This document shows, one piece after another, positions 22,344-35,227 of a DNA stretch of 64,000 bases. The first letter of the stretch is position 1, and each line of letters starts with the position of its first letter. Location: NCBI GenBank assembly GCA_928212115.1, contig CAKMRJ010004445.1:74645597-74709596 (forward strand). The letters run 5' to 3'. Position numbers and translations under genes: made by a program. Origin of the DNA: Lactuca virosa. Lineage: Eukaryota; Streptophyta; Magnoliopsida; Asterales; Asteraceae. The notes beneath the pieces were generated by a model. That model ran no database searches, had not been told where the DNA came from, and saw only the letters and a list, made by a program, of their open reading frames with translations.

Positions 22344-25307
22344 AAAGGTGGGAGAGTGCTTAAGTATCTTGGTTTATGGTTATCTTGGTGATTATGAAAC
22401 CATATCACAATTGATCCTCTAGGGACACCTTAGTGCATTTGTTTGGCTAAGGAGAGGAATCGTGAATTATTGAAATGGTTAAATCAAAAGATAAATCATA
22501 CTTCGTTCCAAAAGTCTTAGAGTCATACTCCAAGATTGTAACTTGAGTGACATAATCTTTAGAAAGTTTATAACACTTGTCAAATGTAGAGTAAGATGTT
22601 TCCTATTCTTGTACATTTGAAGATGGTTAGTTGTGATGTTTTGGATAAAACAAAGATCAACTAAGACTAACTGTATGAAGTGTTTAACTTGATAAGAATC
22701 TGCACTAACTCTTGAATATTTGTTTCGTCAAGGAATCGTTCTTGACAAGAGAATCTAATATGTCAAGAGGTCAGTGGGAGTCTTAAAAGATCTTGAGAAA
22801 GTTTTAAGAACTAATCAAGAGTATTGTTAATCACTAGCACACGACTTGAGGTTTGTAACCTATCGTGTTGACAGATTCTTATTTCTGTGCCTATTCTAGT
22901 TAAAGTTGACTATGCTTGTGAGTTCTATGAGTTCTCAATTGTTTGCATAACAATGTGGAAGCAATGGTAGGCCCTTGAGCTGCCAAGTGGCAAGAAATTA
23001 AGATTGAACAAGTTCAGTCCATATGAGTTTGGGTTTGTCACTAACCCTGTCTTGTGATTATGGTTTTAACAAATTCACATGGATAGGAATACATACACCA
23101 TAAAAAAAATCTAAGTGTCATAAGGTTTCTCTCCGATTCATGAAAATGATGGTGAGGAAACACTTTCACTAAGTAGATTTTAAGTAGATAACAATTGTGA
23201 TATTTGCATTCTCATGTCGTTAGTGGAGCGTGTGTGGTTAACCGGCACACTAACTAGTGAGAATTGCAATAGGTCTAGACAAACATGTGAGCTATCTAAG
23301 GAAAGGTGTATGATTTTGATAAAGTCTAGTTGATTTCTGAGTACATGTCAAAGCTAGTGGGAGCATAAGTGTTGTGCTAGTAAGATAATAATCATTGTGC
23401 TAGTGGGAGCATGATTATTATGGTTAGTGTTGCAAGTTAGCAATGTTAATTATAGAAAAACAAAAGGTTCAATTCGCTTTGAAAAGTTGTTTTGCTATAA
23501 TTAAGGGAGATGATTTATACTTCATTCCAATTTCTAAAAGCTTAGATTGAGATTTTAATCAACTTTAGTCAAGGATATATATGAATGTTATGTTGGAATG
23601 GTTCAACATAAGGAAATTCTATATATGTTGCATTCTTAAAATTCGATTATGATTACAGCATCCCTCTTCATAGTTCGAATTTTGAGAACATGGCAAATAA
23701 AAATTTTTATAGCATGAATCGGGTCCCATATGCTTCGGGTATAGGATCGATTATATGTGCTATAATATTTATCCATTCTAAATTTTCCAAATGCCTAGGG
23801 CGTTAAGAGGGAAAAAGGAATAGAACTGGATTTGACTAAAATGATTAAGCAATTGTCGAGGACAATCTGAGGTTTGCCAAAGATTGGTTGCTCATGGACA
23901 ATTTGAAGTATAGAGATAGGACCATATTGACATATTCTGAAAGGAGGCAACTCTTCTTCGGAAGTGATAGTCAAAATGGGAATATTGAATTGTTTCCATA
24001 GGTGGAAGTTATTCTTTGAATCTGTGTAAGATTAGAGAACTTAATGCAAGAAGGGTGTTCAAAGGAATGTACTTTGAATGTGAGACTTCGTATCCATGGA
24101 ATTGCTCTCCATTGGAATACTTTGTAATGTCTGTTGCCAAGTCTTTGTAACTTGTATGCATATTCATTGCAAGGGGATCATTGCATTTAAGTTTAGAATC
24201 TAATAGATTATAGTAAATGGCAAGAGTTTGGTATTCTTACATTTACAATAAGGATTGGGATTGTGAAATGAGCATCATTGAAATATTGTCAATTGATCTG
24301 TTTCACAAAGTAAGGATCGTAAGACAAACATAGTGTGCATACTTGGAGTATGGCATAGCTATTGTTTAGACAAACATAGTGTGCATGCTTGGAGCATGGC
24401 ATGACTATTGTTTTTATTCAAGTATTAAGTTGATAAATCAAAACATTATACAATGAATAATGAGTAATCAATATGGTGCTTAGATAAAAGGTGTTTTTAT
24501 TTACACTCAAAGTGTTGGGGCCATATAGGATTAGTATTATTCTTGTGTTTCACTTTGCATGTTTTGACTTCCAGAATAACTAGGTCATTCTTACCGAATG
24601 ACTAAGTTATTCAAACCATCCACAGTCGATAATACGTTGGAAGTAGGTATTAAGGCAAGACTGTCATAAATTGGGTGGTAGATGTGTAAAGTGTTTAGAC
24701 ATAGCAAAAGGTTGCTGCAACATTCATGAGTGCTCCTGGAATGAGATTCGAGTATTGGATTAAACCCATGCTCATTTGAATCACTTCATGGATTTTATCA
24801 CGAGTGAATCATGAGACGATAATATCTTATATTCTTCAAACCTAGAGATATGAGTTGTTGACTATGAGTTGGTTATACATTGATTGCACGAAAACACATT
24901 GGTAACTCGATGTTATAAAACGTGCCTTTGTGTATGATTCAACAAGAAGTTAGTACAAGCATATGATTCAAAGTTTATCCATTCCTTTTACCCTTAAAGG
25001 GATAAAAGCGATATATGTGGGCCCCTCGATGATTTAGTGATGATACCCTAAGTGCTTGGCCAAGCCTGGACTGATTTGATTTGTTCAATTAGTCGGTCGT
25101 CATAAATCGAAAATCGGGAAACAACAAATGGACAGAGAGAATGATTATAATCCATGTCTCAGTCCACATGATATCTAGAATGGAGGAATATATGATCACT
25201 TATCTAATGGACGCGTCAGTGATTTGTTCAGAGTTCGACAGCAGCTTTTAAGAGCTACGATTGTTGGTCAGGTTGGAGTCATACTTGCAATAATATTTAT
25301 TAGACTT
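22344..25307 (+). pseudogene. Degraded pol-derived region and 3' region of A2
   Basis: The region has no ORF with domain features. Segments around 23330-23450 resemble DNA just upstream of the RT YVDD motif in B1 (CTAGTGGGAG). They match, in reverse, 36480-36660 of C. A third GGTTAACC motif copy occurs at about 23218-23262, outside the leader. From about 24560 the sequence matches the 3' non-coding region of B1. Confidence 0.5.
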
Positions 25308-25322
25308 ACCCAAGTGGGAGAC
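25308..25322 (+). other. Polypurine tract of A2
   Basis: CCCAAGTGGGAGAC lies directly before the TGTTGG of the 3' LTR, as in B1. Confidence 0.85.
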
Positions 25323-26094
25323 TGTTGGATTAGTGTCTAAGCCCATAACTATAATTGGTATATACTTGACCCGACCCGGCATGGTCCATTTGGGTTGCAT
25401 GGCATCAGGACATTTGGATAGACCTTTTGTGAGAAGAGGATATTTGTGACATATTAATATATTATAAGTTCTAATATATTAATATGAAATCATATTATTT
25501 AATTAGTAGTGACCAAGAATTAATTTGGAATTAATTTAGTGATCAAAAAAGACTAATTAAATATATGGGGATTGATTGTGTAAATCATTCATTCTTATAT
25601 ATGTGGGCTTATGATCCATGATTCCTTATGTTGGGTTTAACCCATATGGTGACCCACGAATACTCCATGGGGGTTAAAACCCATGGAGCATAAGGAATGG
25701 GTAAAGTCATGGGTTACATGGTGTAACCCTAATGTGCACACTATATAAAGACCCCATTGGTTGGTGAAATCGGCAATAGTGCATACACAAGAGGGCAAGC
25801 CGATTTCTAGAGTGACGTATCTCTTCTCATGGTTATTCCAAGTTGTTTTGATGTTGTGTGAACCATTTGAGGTGTCACACTTGGGGCACTAGGATCTTGA
25901 GCTCCATGGAATCAAGCTACAACAAAGAGGTATGTAATTCTACTAGATTTTATATTACATGTACTTTATATTATGCTAGTTAGAACAATACCTTGGAAAA
26001 TTGATATTTGCATGAATAGTAGAGAAAACATAGATCCAAGGTATTTAGGGTTGCATGTACACCATATGAGTGTTAGAATGCTCATAACCCAAAA
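25323..26094 (+). repeat. 3' LTR of A2
   Basis: The LTR is 772 bp and starts TGTTGGATTAG. The terminal CA has become AA, followed by the TTTCA target duplication. Confidence 0.9.
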
Positions 26095-29000
26095 TTTCAC
26101 CCCTACTACTACTACCACACATATCATAACATAATCATATTGTCAGACATATCTGGGGTGCCCGACCTACTCTTCGGTCTTAACAACCGAACTTGGGGAC
26201 TATTCCCCTCCTACTACCACTATCACATATAACGTATCATGCTAACACATAAACATACCAGGTAGTAGCAAACCAGACAATTATCACAAAGACAATCATC
26301 TCAACTATAATAAACTACTAGTTGGTCGGCCTTGGTGCCTTAGACCCACTTCTACTGGAAGGTAACTCACCTCACATTGCTAAAGTCCCGCATACCCAAC
26401 CCCAGCTGCTTGATGACAGGTTCCCGAACTGTCAACATCAAAACAACACCCAATTAATAATTGGGTTCCAATACATAACCATAAGTCCATGCTTGGGGTA
26501 AAAGACTACTTTACCCCAATCTTAGCTTGATCGAAGCCTAAGGCCCAATCCAAAGGCCCAAAAGTCAACTATGGGTCAAAGCCCAACACATGGCCCAATT
26601 TTCCAAATTGGGCCCAAACCTTTATAAGGTCTTACCATAAGGCCCAACCATTTAGTCCAGTCCACCATTCAACAATCTAATGGCCCAATATCACATAATC
26701 TCAAAGGCTCAAACTATGGCCCATCTATGGCCTAATTTTCCAAATTGGGCCCAACTCCTCATATGGGCCTTACCTCAAAGCCCATTAATTATTCTAGTCC
26801 ATTTGCTTGATCTTGGATGGGCCATTAATAACCCAAATCATCAAGACCCAATAGAAAGGACCAACAATAAACCGAAGTGAAATTAGGGTTTCACATAAAA
26901 TGACGATTAGGGTTAAGTGTTTCTCACTTAACCCATTAAGGACTTAATCCATTAAGTCCATCACTCTTCTAAATAAATCATAGGGTGTGATTAGGCTTAA
27001 TACACAATTCCATTCCAATAGCCAAAATGTGGGTCCCGATAAGTCCAAGCCCATAAATCCAATATTAGGGTTTTCTAAACCCTAATTAGGGTTTCCAACC
27101 CCATCTTAGCCCAATAGGCCCAATAGCTAGGTATTCTGATCAATTAGGGTTCATTAGGCTCATTATGCTTTCACTAGGCCCATTAGGGTTTCACTAAGCC
27201 CATTAGGGCTTCATTGGGCCCATTAGGGTTCCAAGAATCCCAAACGAATCAGACTCAACAAGGCAAGCACACCGCCACCCGACACGGCGGCCGGTGGCGG
27301 CAGGAGGCGGCAGCCACCACCCTAAGGTGGTGGTTTTTAGTTTCTTTCCATTATTCCATTTTTTTTACAATTTACAATGAACACAACAAAATGACACACA
27401 CACTAACTAACATAAACACACACACACAACCACCCTAGTTGTGGCCGACGGTGGCACGTGGCGGAAGAAACACACGCATAACCCCTTTTTGTTCGAAAAT
27501 TAACCCAACACCCACCTTTGGTGGGTGGCAACGACAGTAGCGGCGGCCACAGCTGCTTCATGAAGGCAGCCACCACCTCACGGCGGTGGCGGTGGTTTCC
27601 TTTTTGCTCCCAATCACGCAACGACACACCAGTAAGCAGCAACCCATAAACCGACGATACACATCTTCAAAGGAAAATAGCAGCTGCTGCATCGATGGCG
27701 TTATCGGTGGCGCTACAATGACGCTGGAGGCTTCTCGGTGGTCTCAAGTACCCAACAGTGGCGGAAACTCCGGTCGCCTAAACCTAACCTCCTAACGGAC
27801 GCAATCCCCCACAAGAAACCCACACCGGCGGCTGAGGAAGATGCGATAGGGGTGGCGCTCCAGTGTGCTAAGTGGCTGGTGGTGGGTGAAGCCTCACGTG
27901 GCAGCGACTGAAGAAAGGAGAAGGAGAAGATGAACGGAGGTCTGGAGGCATTGTCGTCGGATGCTGATCGGAGACGACATAGCGGCGGCGCCGACGAGGG
28001 GTCATAAGGATGGAGAGATGCGGCTATAATATGGTCGATTAGGGTTAGGGTTTGTTTACTATATACCCGACGCCCTTAAGCCTTTTTTTCCATAATGTCA
28101 CAAAGAGTCCCTCCCTTCACATTTCTTTCAATGTCAGCCCATATTTTACCCTTTTAACCTCATCCATGTAAATCCTTTACAATTTAAGTCCCATATTTTA
28201 TTAAGTGGCCCTCCCTCTACAATTGTTTTCAAAGGAGGTCCATAATTAACACTTTAGCCCTTGATTTCATAAATCCTTATAAACGGGGTCCACAACTTAC
28301 ACTTTTAACCCGCGACTTCTAAAATTGTGACAATTAGCTCTTGGAGACCATCCTTTTACATATAATCATTTATTTTAGGGCTACTATTCGTTCATTAGTT
28401 AATTTATTTATTAAATAAATAAACGGGGTGTTACAACTCTCCCCCACTTAAATTAGATTTCGTCCTCGAAGTCATCCCTCCCCTTTCCTTACATGATAAC
28501 CACTCTAATAATACGGCCACAACTCCAAGCATAGCCCCAGCCTCCCCAAGGCATTCTAAATCATCCCTCGCAGGGTTCTAAAACCCAGAAACAAATGAAT
28601 TCCTTGCAACAAGATCACATCTACTCCGTCTGGAATCTGCTGTCTCTGGATGGTATGAATCCCTAACATACCACTCATACTGAATAATTATTATTGAATC
28701 CAGTACGTTCATCCCTCAACAGGCTACTCAACTTCTGATGACTCGAGGTTCTCACTATAAACCTGGATCACAAGCCCAATTACCTCTGCAGATCGCTTAT
28801 ACTCAGCTAAGGCTCAGATAATCCCGCTGCGATTGACTTAGCATAACCCAAGCAATCCGTTATTCCGTCCATACTTGCAACCCAAAACACAAATACTAAT
28901 ACTGCCCAAAACGCTGGAACTGCCCGAACACTGAACTGCCTGAAGCAATATGTTGCTACATAGCTGCTTCCCAAAATCTATCGAGACCTTCCTGGTCTCA

Positions 29001-29455
29001 ATTCATCCGTCAGTCATCTGAAATATCGGGTTTCTGCCCAGCTGCGGAGTCAAAGGACTCCCACTTAGTCGTCTCACACGACTTCAGAACAAGATCCTTC
29101 TCTAGAACTAGTTGTGACTAGTTATCATGCCACTGTGGCTCTAATCAACCTTCTGATCTAACCGATCGGGTCGATACGTCGAATCCTAACGTCACCAAAT
29201 CCATGGCTAAAAGCGATTGGTACATGACCAATGGTAGCCTTATATAACAAGCAACCTTAAGCAATCCATTGCTTCCTTGATCCCATAACTGTAGTGGTGT
29301 TCCTACACTCTTATCACTGGCTTAACCAGATCCAATCCATCCAGGAAATTCCAAAATACAATCCGTGGATTTCCATATCCTCACTGTTGCACCCGAATTG
29401 GTGGGTACTACTGTTCCTTCCGCATCCTAACAATGCACTCATGCTATCTACCAAC

Positions 29456-29842
29456 CTAGTGAATGCTACGGCTACACCCGCTGACTTACAACACTCTATC
29501 ACTATCTGGCTGCCAGTGAATGCTACAGTTACACCCGCAGACTTACAACACTCTAATACTATCTGACTGCTATGGCTACACCCACAGAATTACAACACTC
29601 TAACACTATCTGGCGGCTAGTGAATGCTACGGCTACACATGCAGACTTACAACACTCTAACACTATATGGCTGCTAGTGAATGCTACGGCTACACCCGCA
29701 GGCTTACAACACTCTAACACTTTCTGGTTGTTAGTGAATGCTACGGCTACACCCGCAGACTTACAACACTCTAACACTATTTGGCTGCTAGTGAATGCTA
29801 CGGCTACCCCCGTAGTCTTACAACACTTTCCATACTAGGTCG
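29456..29842 (-). repeat. 57-bp minisatellite array in G2 (about 7 units)
   Basis: Units begin at 29456, 29513, 29570 (short, 47 bp), 29617, 29674, 29731 and 29788. Fewer units than in G1 show copy-number change, and the short unit breaks the open frames seen in G1. This supports a non-coding nature. Confidence 0.85.
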
Positions 29843-30220
29843 AACACGCACTCGACCTAACACACAACTGAACTTGAATCCTAACTGGAGCTCTACCCTG
29901 GTTCCCGAAACCTGTTGTCTGGGAGTCTCGAAGGATGTCTGCTGCTCAGGCCCCCAATGAAAGGCCACCGACTTCTTGGTCAGTTGGGTCAAAGGAACCG
30001 CAATCTCGGAGAAGTCCCGAATAAATCTCCGGTCATAACCGACTAAACCCAGGATACTCCGAATCTCAGTTGGAGACCTCAGAATCTCCCACTGCATCTC
30101 GGCCTCTATCTTGGCCGGATCGATCAGGATACCCTTCTGGTTGACAAGGTGCCCAAGAGATTGTGCCTCGCGCAACCAGAACTTACATTTGGAGAACTTT
30201 ACAAAACGTCTCTCCCCCAC
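29804..30220 (-). pseudogene. Ty3/gypsy reverse transcriptase C-terminal fragment in G2
   Basis: The 138-codon frame reads FSKCKFWLREAQSLGHLVN, then PTEIRSILGLVGYDRRFI, then FSEIAVPLTQLTKKS and FHWGPEQQTSF. These are hallmarks of the region after the active site in Ty3/gypsy RT, leading into RNase H. The catalytic Asp motif is upstream and missing. The frame then runs into the last minisatellite unit, so RNase H and integrase are absent. This is the main evidence for gypsy ancestry of family G. Confidence 0.85.
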
Positions 30221-31024
30221 TTAGATTCGACTAAGTCTTCACAGTACGTGAGAAATGAAGGATTCCCAATCATTCTTACTTCCTAATAGTCCACTGCCGA
30301 CAATCTGAGCTTACCAATGCTAACGATCAATTACCAGTCAAACCTTAAGATCGGCCCATCCTTTGAAATGTCGAAGAGTACTCTTGAAATCTGGTCCAGT
30401 TTGACACCTTAGTCCATCTACCATGCTCTCAACTGAAGGCCTTAATCTTCACTCTGACTGACTAATCCTCATTCCTACTTCCAACCTTGCAGCACCACTG
30501 AACTCTAACCGAACATAACCCATGCGAAAACACAATTCTCTTGCACATCCGATGACCAACCACTTATGCACCTAACACTCACAACTGACACTACCCTCTT
30601 CATGTTACCAGTCCTGTCCTAGCAACGGTAGTTCCTTGAACCCCAAAGTTCATCCACAGATAATTGTCGACCATACCTGAACCATGATAGAACCACTGAA
30701 CGCTGACTTCAGTGGAGAACTATCGCTCTAACCCTGACCGGATATCCTCTAAATAATACCCCGCACAGATCCCAACAAAGCTTCGGAATGATAACGGTAC
30801 ACGCGGAACCCACTCCGCAAGATGCGTCCCTCTGTCGGTTCATCAAGGACTTTTCGGCATGGAGGATGGCATATATGATCCTTGATAACCCAACCACTAG
30901 CTGAAAACTGACCCGAGATCTGACCTATCCAAACTCACTCACAATTCCAAAGCGAGACATATTCCTATCATCCATCTATTAGCAGTAGAAGGTGACATAC
31001 CCGCAACATCTAGAGGAATAATGA

Positions 31025-31400
31025 TCACCTTCTCCAGAGATACTTAGACCATCCTGAGAACACTGTACAAAACTCTCTCCTGACCCGATGACAGGAACTA
31101 ACCATAGGTTCCTCCTTCCTGAAGGATGCTAAGAATCCACATGCCTTGGGTTTTAGATGAATCCCTAACTGTCCCGCGACGAATCTGGCCTGAAAGGCCC
31201 CGAGACGACGGTCAAAAGCCCCCAAATCCTTTCCTTGGCTGAACGAAAGACCAACAAGTTTCATTCCCATCACTCTGCAAGTAATCTTTGATGAGATGAA
31301 ATTCTGCGATCGCACATCGACTGGTCCAGGCCCTGCTCCTGAGCCGGATCCAAAATCTGAATCTTATTCTTGGGTGCTTAACAGCATACTGAAATGACAT
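31025..31400 (-). pseudogene. Gag relic of G2
   Basis: The stretch FDRRLGAFQARFVAGQLG matches DSRLEAFQAEIVTGQLEA in the G3 frame, and a following FRKEEPMVSSCHR segment matches LRREDTVIRSCYQ. Two overlapping frames are needed, so it is broken. It lies between PBS and pol relic, where gag belongs. Confidence 0.65.
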
Positions 31401-32550
31401 TTGAAGGATTCAAATATACCCAAGAATCCTTATCACCTTTTGCTGACATGACCAACCCCGCTACCTTGTAGTAGCCTAAACCCTTAGACCGACAACTCTC
31501 TTGTGCACTTTCATGTACATGCTGCACTGACTCCGACCTTGCTGGCCTTTCCCCCGATAATCAGAAGTCATGGGTATCTTCCTAGGACCGTCTACTATAC
31601 ACACCTGGCACGACCCTCTCTTCCCAGGGTGCTCCAAACCAATCTCGCATCTACAAGCTTTTGGAAATCATATCCTTCAGGGTCTGACACCCTGTCACGC
31701 TCACTAGCTTACTTGCCAATGGCTAACCTGTAAAAACTGGAACATCCTCTGTCCCCAAACTGAGTCACAAACTCCTCCCCGAAGCTTCTCAGATTCTCCA
31801 AGACTCTCGCCTATTCGAGTATGGATCCTGTGCTTTGAGTAGTACGGGCCCAATACTACTTTCCACACCTATCCATACTTTCCTCAGCAACCCTCCTGAA
31901 TCCGCCAAGTCACTTCCTCGAACTGGTACACACAAGTCTCACTGAACTTCACTACTAACCCTCTAAAACATATCCTAGGCTTTCCTAGATTCCCGAACCC
32001 ACCCAATCCTCAGCTGCTAAAAGATTCCCAGTAATGTCAACTAGCCACCTCATGAATATAGCTAGCTCACATTACTAAGAGTCCCACAAAGCACAAAGCA
32101 AGCAACATTCAGACAATGGAAAATCTAACCATCATATTCTAGTCAAACCATTCTATCCTCTACTCAGGAATCTATACATGCAAATCAAAGGCTCATACAA
32201 TCAGGCATAACCTAAACAGGCTATCCTATCACTGACTGATCAGTACTAGCATGCAAGTCTACAAGCACATACAGTAGGCATATAAGGCATCCTCCTAGAT
32301 CCTCAGCCCTAATCTAGCATGAAGTTCTCATAACCATATCATAACATGTATGGGTATCTTGGGGGAAACTCACTTGAGCTCGGCCGATTGCACGCATCAC
32401 ACACCTTGTTCTTTTCAAAGTTCTTTTCTCTTTTCAAATTCTTTTCAAACTCCTTTTTATAAAATGGTTTTTACTTTTGAAAATTTTCACACCAAGTCCT
32501 TAGTTTGAGTTCAGACACACCCGAGAGTGTGTCCGAATCCCTCAAACCGA

Positions 32551-32566
32551 GGCTCTGATACCAACT
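32551..32566 (-). other. Primer binding site of G2
   Basis: GGCTCTGATACCAACT on the + strand reads AGTTGGTATCAGAGCC on the - strand, a near-perfect initiator methionine tRNA PBS abutting L3. Confidence 0.88.
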
Positions 32567-35227
32567 TGTAACATCCCAAAAATCAAGGCCAAAAATTTCA
32601 TTTTTAAAATAAGTTATTATAAAACCAACAGTATAAGAAAACAACCATAATGTCGTGTCATGTCAAAACCAAAGTAGAAATAATCTAAACATGTTATCAT
32701 AAACAATATCAGAGTGTATTCCCAATGATCTCATGTGCGGAAAGCCATAGTGTGATGCGCTGTGATCGAGCCAACTCCTTTTCCTTGAAAAAAAAGTACC
32801 TGAAACCAAAACTGAAAACTGTAAGCACGAAGCTTAGTGAGTTCCCCCATCATACCACATACCATACAATCACATCGCATACATACTGCCGGGAAATTCT
32901 GGGGTGCCCGACCTACCCGGTCCGGCCATTCTGGGGTGCCGACCTACCCGTGTCAAGCCATTTTGTGGTGCTGACCTACCCGTCGGTCCTAACAACCGAA
33001 CTCGGGGGACTATTTCACCCCCTACTACTACTACCACACATATCATAACATAATCATATTGTCAGGCGTATCTGGGGTGCCCGATCTACCCTTCGGTCTT
33101 AACAACCGAACTTGGGGACTATTCCCCTCCTACTACCACTATCACATATAACATATCATGCTAACACATAAACATACCAGGTAGTAGCAAACCAGACAAT
33201 TATCACAAAGACAATCATCTCAACTATAATAAACTACTAGTGGACCAGCCTTGGTGCCTTAGACCCACTTCTACTGGAAGGTAACTCACCTCACACTGCT
33301 GAAGTCCCGCAGACTCAACCCCAGCTGCTGGATGACAGGTTCCCGAATTGTCAACATCAAAACAACACCCAATTAATAATTGGGTTCCAATACATAACCA
33401 TAAGTCCATGCTTGGGGTAAAAGACTACTTTACCCCAATCTTAGCTTGATCCAAGCCTAAGGCCCAATCCAAAGGCCCAAAAGTCAACTATGGGTCAAAG
33501 GCCAACACATGGCCCAATTTTCCAAATTGGGCCCAAACCTTTATAAGGTCTTACCATAAGGACCAACCATTTAATCCAGTCCAACATTCAACATTTTAAT
33601 GGCCCAATATCACATAATCATAAAGGCTCAAACTATGGCCCATCTATGGCCCAATTTTCCAAATTGGGCCCAACTCCTCATATGGGCCTTACCTCAAAGC
33701 CCATTAATTATTCTACTCCATTTGCTTGATCTTGGATGGCCCATTAATAACCCAAATCATCAAGGCCCAATAGAAAGATCCAACAATAAACCCAAGTGAA
33801 ATTAGGGTTTCACATAAAATGACGATTAGGGTTAAGTGTTTCTCACTGAACCCATTAAGGACTTAATCCATTAAGTCCATCACTCTTCTAAATAAATCAT
33901 ATGGTGTGATTGGGCTTAATACAAAATTCCATTCCAATAGCCCAAATGTGGGTCCCGATAAGTCAAAGCCCATAAATCCAATATTAGGGTTTTCTAAACC
34001 CTAATTAGGGTTTCCAACCCCATCTTAGCCTAATAGGCCCAATAGCTAGGTCTTCTGACCAATTAGGGTTCATTAGGCCCATTATGCTTTCACTAGGACC
34101 ATTAGGGTTTCACTAAGCCCATTAGGGCTTCATTGGGCCCATTAGGGTTTCAAGCATCCCAAACGAATCAAACTCAACAAGGCAAGCACACCGCCACCCG
34201 ACATGGCGGACGGTGGCGGCAACCACCACCCTAAGGTGGTGGTTTTCAGTTTCTTTCCATTATTCCATTTTTTACAATTTACAATGAAAACAACAAAATG
34301 ACACACACACTAACTAACATAAACACACAGACACACAGCCACCCTAGTGATGCCCGGCGGTGGCACGTGGCGGCAGAAACACACACACAACCCCTTTTTG
34401 CTCGGAAATAAACCCAACATCCACCTTTGGTGAGTGGCGACGACCGTAGTGGCGCCTACAGCTGCTTCACGAAGGCAGCCACCACTTCACGATGGTGGCG
34501 GTGGTTTCCTTTTTGCTCCCAATCACGCAGCGATGCACCAGCAAGCAGCAACTCACAAACCGGCGATACACATCTTCAAAGGAAAATAGATGCAGCGGCA
34601 TCGATGGCGTTATCGGCGGCGCTACAATGACGCTGGAGGCTTCTCGGTGGTCTCAAGTCCCCAACAGCGGCGGAAACTCCGGTCGCCTAAATCCAACCTC
34701 CTAACGGACGCAATCCCCCACAAGAAACCCACACCGGCGGCTGAGGAAGATGCGACAGGATGGCGCTCCAGTTTGCTAAGTGGCTGGTGGTGGGTGAAGC
34801 CTCACGTGGCAGCGACTGAAGAAAGGAGAATGAGAAGATGAACGGAGGTCTGTAGGCATTGTCGTCGGATGCTGATCCGAGACGACATAGCGGCGGCACC
34901 GGCGAGGGGTCATAAGGATGGAGAGATGCGGCTGTAATATGGTCGATTAGGGTTAGGGTTTGTTCATTAAATACCCGACGCCCTTAAGCCTTTTTTTCCA
35001 TAATGTCACAAAGAGTCCATCCCTTCACATTTCTTTCAAAGTCAGCCCATATTTTACCCTTTTAACCTCATCCATGTAAATCCTTTACAATTTAAGTCCC
35101 ATATTTTACTAAGTGGCCCCTCCCTCTACAATTGTTTTCAAATGAGGTCCATAATTAACACTTTAGCCCCTGATTTCATGAATCCTTATAAACGGGGTCC
35201 AGAACTTACACTTTTAACCCCCGACTT
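32567..35227 (-). repeat. LTR L3 (5' LTR of G2), truncated at its right end
   Basis: The LTR begins TGTAACATCCC and follows L1 and L2 closely until CCCCGACTTC. There it stops abruptly, about 200 bases short of the TGTAAAACCCC terminus. Element C resumes immediately, so the junction is a deletion that also removed the right-hand target duplication. Confidence 0.85.

Larger units (their letters stand above)
18370..26094 (+). mobile_element. Element A2: coding-dead copia derivative inside L2
   Basis: The element is 7.73 kb on the + strand. LTRs are 18370-19140 and 25323-26094, flanked by the target duplication TTTCA (18365-18369 and 26095-26099). The empty site is seen in L3 near 33010. PBS and PPT are intact. 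The LTRs, leader, PPT and 3' region match the B1 lineage, but the internal 6.2 kb contains only fragments of gag, integrase and RT. It is probably non-autonomous. Confidence 0.88.
3589..28435 (-). mobile_element. Element G1: gypsy-derived non-autonomous element
   Basis: G1 runs from LTR L1 (3' LTR) through about 4.2 kb of its own internal DNA to LTR L2 (5' LTR), on the - strand. It is interrupted by B1 in the internal region and A2 in L2. The internal region has a PPT next to L1, a 57-bp minisatellite, a pol relic, a gag relic and a PBS next to L2. It lacks room for a complete pol, so it is best described as a large retrotransposon derivative. It shares L2 with G2. Confidence 0.8.
17920..28435 (-). 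repeat. LTR L2, shared by G1 and G2, interrupted by A2
   Basis: The LTR is 17920-18369 plus 26095-28435, about 2.79 kb after removing A2. It has a G1 PBS on its left and a PPT on its right (28436-28451), so it served as the 5' LTR of G1 and the 3' LTR of G2. It keeps the stretch missing from L1 near 5395. Small ORFs in the retained stretch (for example 27586-27795) have counterparts in L3 but no recognised domain. Confidence 0.88.
28436..32566 (-). mobile_element. Element G2 internal region (second unit of the array)
   Basis: The 4.13 kb internal region is flanked by L2 on the left (PPT at 28436-28451) and L3 on the right (PBS about 32551-32566). It is collinear with the G1 internal region without B1. 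On the - strand the order is PBS, gag relic, non-coding DNA, gypsy RT fragment, 57-bp minisatellite, non-coding DNA, PPT. Confidence 0.85.

Noticed and set aside
34427..34841. Overlapping plus-strand ORFs in L3 and their counterparts in L2 (27586-27795) as a host gene captured by the LTR
   Set aside because: The frames are short, overlap each other, differ between L2 and L3, and show no domain. They come from GC-rich LTR sequence.
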